DNA of 64,000 nt from positions 124,001-188,000 of the forward strand of contig NZ_JBHRXZ010000017.1 of assembly GCF_042648805.1 (NCBI RefSeq). The letters run 5' to 3'. Under the pieces are notes generated by a model, which ran no database searches, was not told the origin of the DNA, and saw nothing but the letters and a program-made list of their open reading frames with translations. Both the position numbers and the translations under genes were made by a program. How positions within the stretch are numbered: position 1 is the stretch's first letter; each line of letters opens with the position of its first letter. This DNA is from Azomonas tarimensis (GTDB lineage Bacteria; Pseudomonadota; Gammaproteobacteria; Pseudomonadales; Pseudomonadaceae). Of this stretch, positions 62,436 through 64,000 are shown piece by piece.

Positions 62436-64000
62436 CTAGCCGGCCTCCACGCTCTTCTGGTAGTGCTCGACGAACAGGTCGAACGGCATGTCATCGGCGG
62501 CTTCCATCGCCAGTTGCTGTTCGCGCGACTGAGCGGCGCGCTGGTCGAAATCGGCGAGCACTGCCGCATCCAGTGGCTGGCGATGGAAATAGTCGGCATG
62601 CGCCAGGCTTTGCGCCATGGCGAACTCGCGAAAGCCGACGCCCTGGGCGCGCATGCTTGCCAGCACCTGGGCCGAAGGCGTTAGCGCTGGATCCTCGACC
62701 TTGGCCTGCTGCAATACCACGGTCGCGCTGTAGCAGGCCTCGGCATGGCTGCGATCGAGCAACCTGGCGACCTGCTGGATCGAGTCGAGCAGCTCGCCCG
62801 CCCAGCGCTTGAGTTCGACCCGCTCGCCGCAGCGTTGCAGTTCGAGGCCCGGGCGCCGGCCTTCGCGCACTACGGTCAGGAAGTTTTCGCTGCTGGCGCG
62901 GCAGTCGCCGCTGGGCAGGGTGGGGCTGTCCTGAAGGACGCAGAACAGCAGGAAGGCGTCCATGAAGCGAGCCTGGTCGATATCGATGCCCAGCGGCAGG
63001 AAGGGGTTGATGTCCAGGCAGCGGACCTCGACGTACTGGATACCGCGTTCGCGCAGGGCCTGGATCGGCCGCTCGCCCGTACGGGTCACCCGCTTCGGGC
63101 GGATGTTCGAGTAGTACTCGTTTTCGATCTGCAACAGGTTGGTGTTGAGTTGCAGCCACTTCCCGTCACGCTTCTTGCCGGCCTGTTCATAGGCCGGGTA
63201 GGGCGTTGACACGGCCTTGCGCAGACTTTCGGTATAGCTGGCCAGATCGTCGTAGCAGGGGGTCAGCCCGGCCTGTGCGTTGTTCTGGTAGCCCAGGTCG
63301 CTCATGCGCAGGCTGGTGGCGTAGGGCATGTACAGGGTGTGCTCATCCCACTGCTCGAGCCTGTGTGGGCGACCGCGCAGGAAGCTTTTCTCGAGCGCCG
63401 GGGAGGCGCCGAACAGGTACATCAGCAGCCAGCTGTAGCGACGGAAATTGCGGATCAGGGCGATGTAGCGCTGGGAGCGGAATTCCTGCAGCGGCTGCTC
63501 GTCGCCTTCTTCATGCTGCAGCAGCGGCCAGAAGGCTTCCGGCAAAGAGAAGTTGTAATGGATGCCGGCGATGCACTGCATGGTCTTGCCATAGCGCAGC
63601 GCCAGGCCCTGGCGATAGACGTGCTTGAGCAGGCCGATATTGGAGCGCCCGTATTCGGCGACGGGGATCTGCGCCTCGTCCGGCAGCGGGCAGGGCATCG
63701 AGGCGCTCCACAGGTACTCGCCGGCCAGCCGCGCATAGGTGAAGCGGTGGATGCGCTCCAGCTCCAGGAGCGTCTGGTCAGGCGCGGTGGAGGTGCCGGT
63801 AATGAACTCGAGGAGGGCTTCGGAGTAATCGGTGGTGATCAGCGGGTGCGTCAGGGCCGAGCCCAGTTCGGGCGGATGTGGCCGCATGGACAGCTGCCCC
63901 TGGGTGTCGACGCGCAGGCACTCCCGCTCGATGCCGTGCAGACACCCGTTGAGCAGGGGGAGGTTGGCCGGCTCGGCCAGCAGTGCCAGGCGGCGGGAAT
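62436..64000 (-). CDS. gshA: Glutamate-cysteine ligase (5' end outside window)
   Basis: GshA joins glutamate and cysteine in the first step of glutathione synthesis. About 520 residues are visible, and the frame stays open to the right window edge, so only a few N-terminal residues are missing. The proteobacterial class I signature is seen as LHGIERECLRVDTQGQL near the start. PLITTDYSEALLEFIT, CIAGIHYNFS, YVEVRCLDINPFLPLGID and the rest of the family pattern follow. The internal ATG at 63887 is not the true start. It converges on argA. Confidence 0.95.
   Translation of the reverse strand, partial: SRRLALLAEPANLPLLNGCLHGIERECLRVDTQGQLSMRPHPPELGSALTHPLITTDYSEALLEFITGTSTAPDQTLLELERIHRFTYARLAGEYLWSASMPCPLPDEAQIPVAEYGRSNIGLLKHVYRQGLALRYGKTMQCIAGIHYNFSLPEAFWPLLQHEEGDEQPLQEFRSQRYIALIRNFRRYSWLLMYLFGASPALEKSFLRGRPHRLEQWDEHTLYMPYATSLRMSDLGYQNNAQAGLTPCYDDLASYTESLRKAVSTPYPAYEQAGKKRDGKWLQLNTNLLQIENEYYSNIRPKRVTRTGERPIQALRERGIQYVEVRCLDINPFLPLGIDIDQARFMDAFLLFCVLQDSPTLPSGDCRASSENFLTVVREGRRPGLELQRCGERVELKRWAGELLDSIQQVARLLDRSHAEACYSATVVLQQAKVEDPALTPSAQVLASMRAQGVGFREFAMAQSLAHADYFHRQPLDAAVLADFDQRAAQSREQQLAMEAADDMPFDLFVEHYQKSVEAG

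Overview
The window is GC-rich chromosomal core DNA from a Pseudomonas-type gammaproteobacterium, most likely the Stutzerimonas (Pseudomonas stutzeri) group. Three classical pseudomonad blocks appear in the order expected for that lineage: argH-(algZ)-algR-hemC-hemD-hemX-hemY-dsbB-algQ-algP, hemB-ppk/ppx-trxA-rho-ubiD, and zapA-6S RNA-ygfA / ygfB-pepP-ubiH-ubiI-hitAB-gcvTHP. There is no prophage, complete insertion sequence, CRISPR array, rRNA or tRNA. Genus and species are inferred from gene content only.

Layout. 1-3506: end of a polyamine-type ABC permease, then small envelope, hydrolase and oxygenase genes. 3534-3812: a MITE-like palindromic element in front of a PAS-PAS-PAS-GGDEF-EAL protein with a CZB-like tail (3920-6898). 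6966-9697: small hypothetical genes and argH. 9815-10227: decayed remnant of algZ/fimS, followed by intact algR. 11089-17343: heme genes hemC-hemD-hemX-hemY, dsbB, algQ and a short algP. 17305-23755: TIGR02444 protein, ABC-F ATPase, small MscS channel, YaiI, an MHYT-GGDEF-EAL protein and elbB. 23991-28798: hemB, then convergent ppk and ppx. 29067-33914: trxA, rho with a C-rich leader, ubiD, a ferredoxin-type reductase and a FliL-like protein. 33908-36031 (minus strand mainly): EVE protein, ygfA, 6S RNA, zapA and a ZapB-like coiled coil. 36143-40479: ygfB, pepP, ubiH, ubiI. 40480-47826: Fur-box-like promoter, iron uptake hitAB and the glycine cleavage operon. 47944-54491: DUF2388 protein, a 1264-residue multi-sensor hybrid kinase, and two divergent L,D-transpeptidases of different families. 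54543-59790: orphan GspE-type ATPase, CYTH-CHAD protein, PhoU-like regulator and Pit phosphate transporter. 59896-64000: argE-like deacetylase, argA and gshA (5' end cut by the window edge).

How the genes fit together. Heme synthesis (hemB, C, D), ubiquinone synthesis (ubiD, H, I), arginine synthesis (argA, an argE-like gene, argH) and thiol/disulfide metabolism (trxA, dsbB, gshA) supply housekeeping functions. Phosphate and polyphosphate handling is represented twice: ppk/ppx, and CYTH-CHAD divergent from PhoU-like/Pit. Alginate/twitching regulators (algR, algQ, algP) are present, but the AlgR partner kinase gene is destroyed and AlgP lacks its long basic repeat tail. Two c-di-GMP enzymes lie in the same window, one of them with the MHYT architecture of MucR-type alginate regulators.

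The observations most worth a second look are the algZ remnant with intact algR, the CZB-like domain that has lost its zinc cysteine, the nested-palindrome element, the 6S RNA/ygfA junction, and the CYTH-CHAD/Pit phosphate neighbourhood. I did not find a clearly new multi-gene system.
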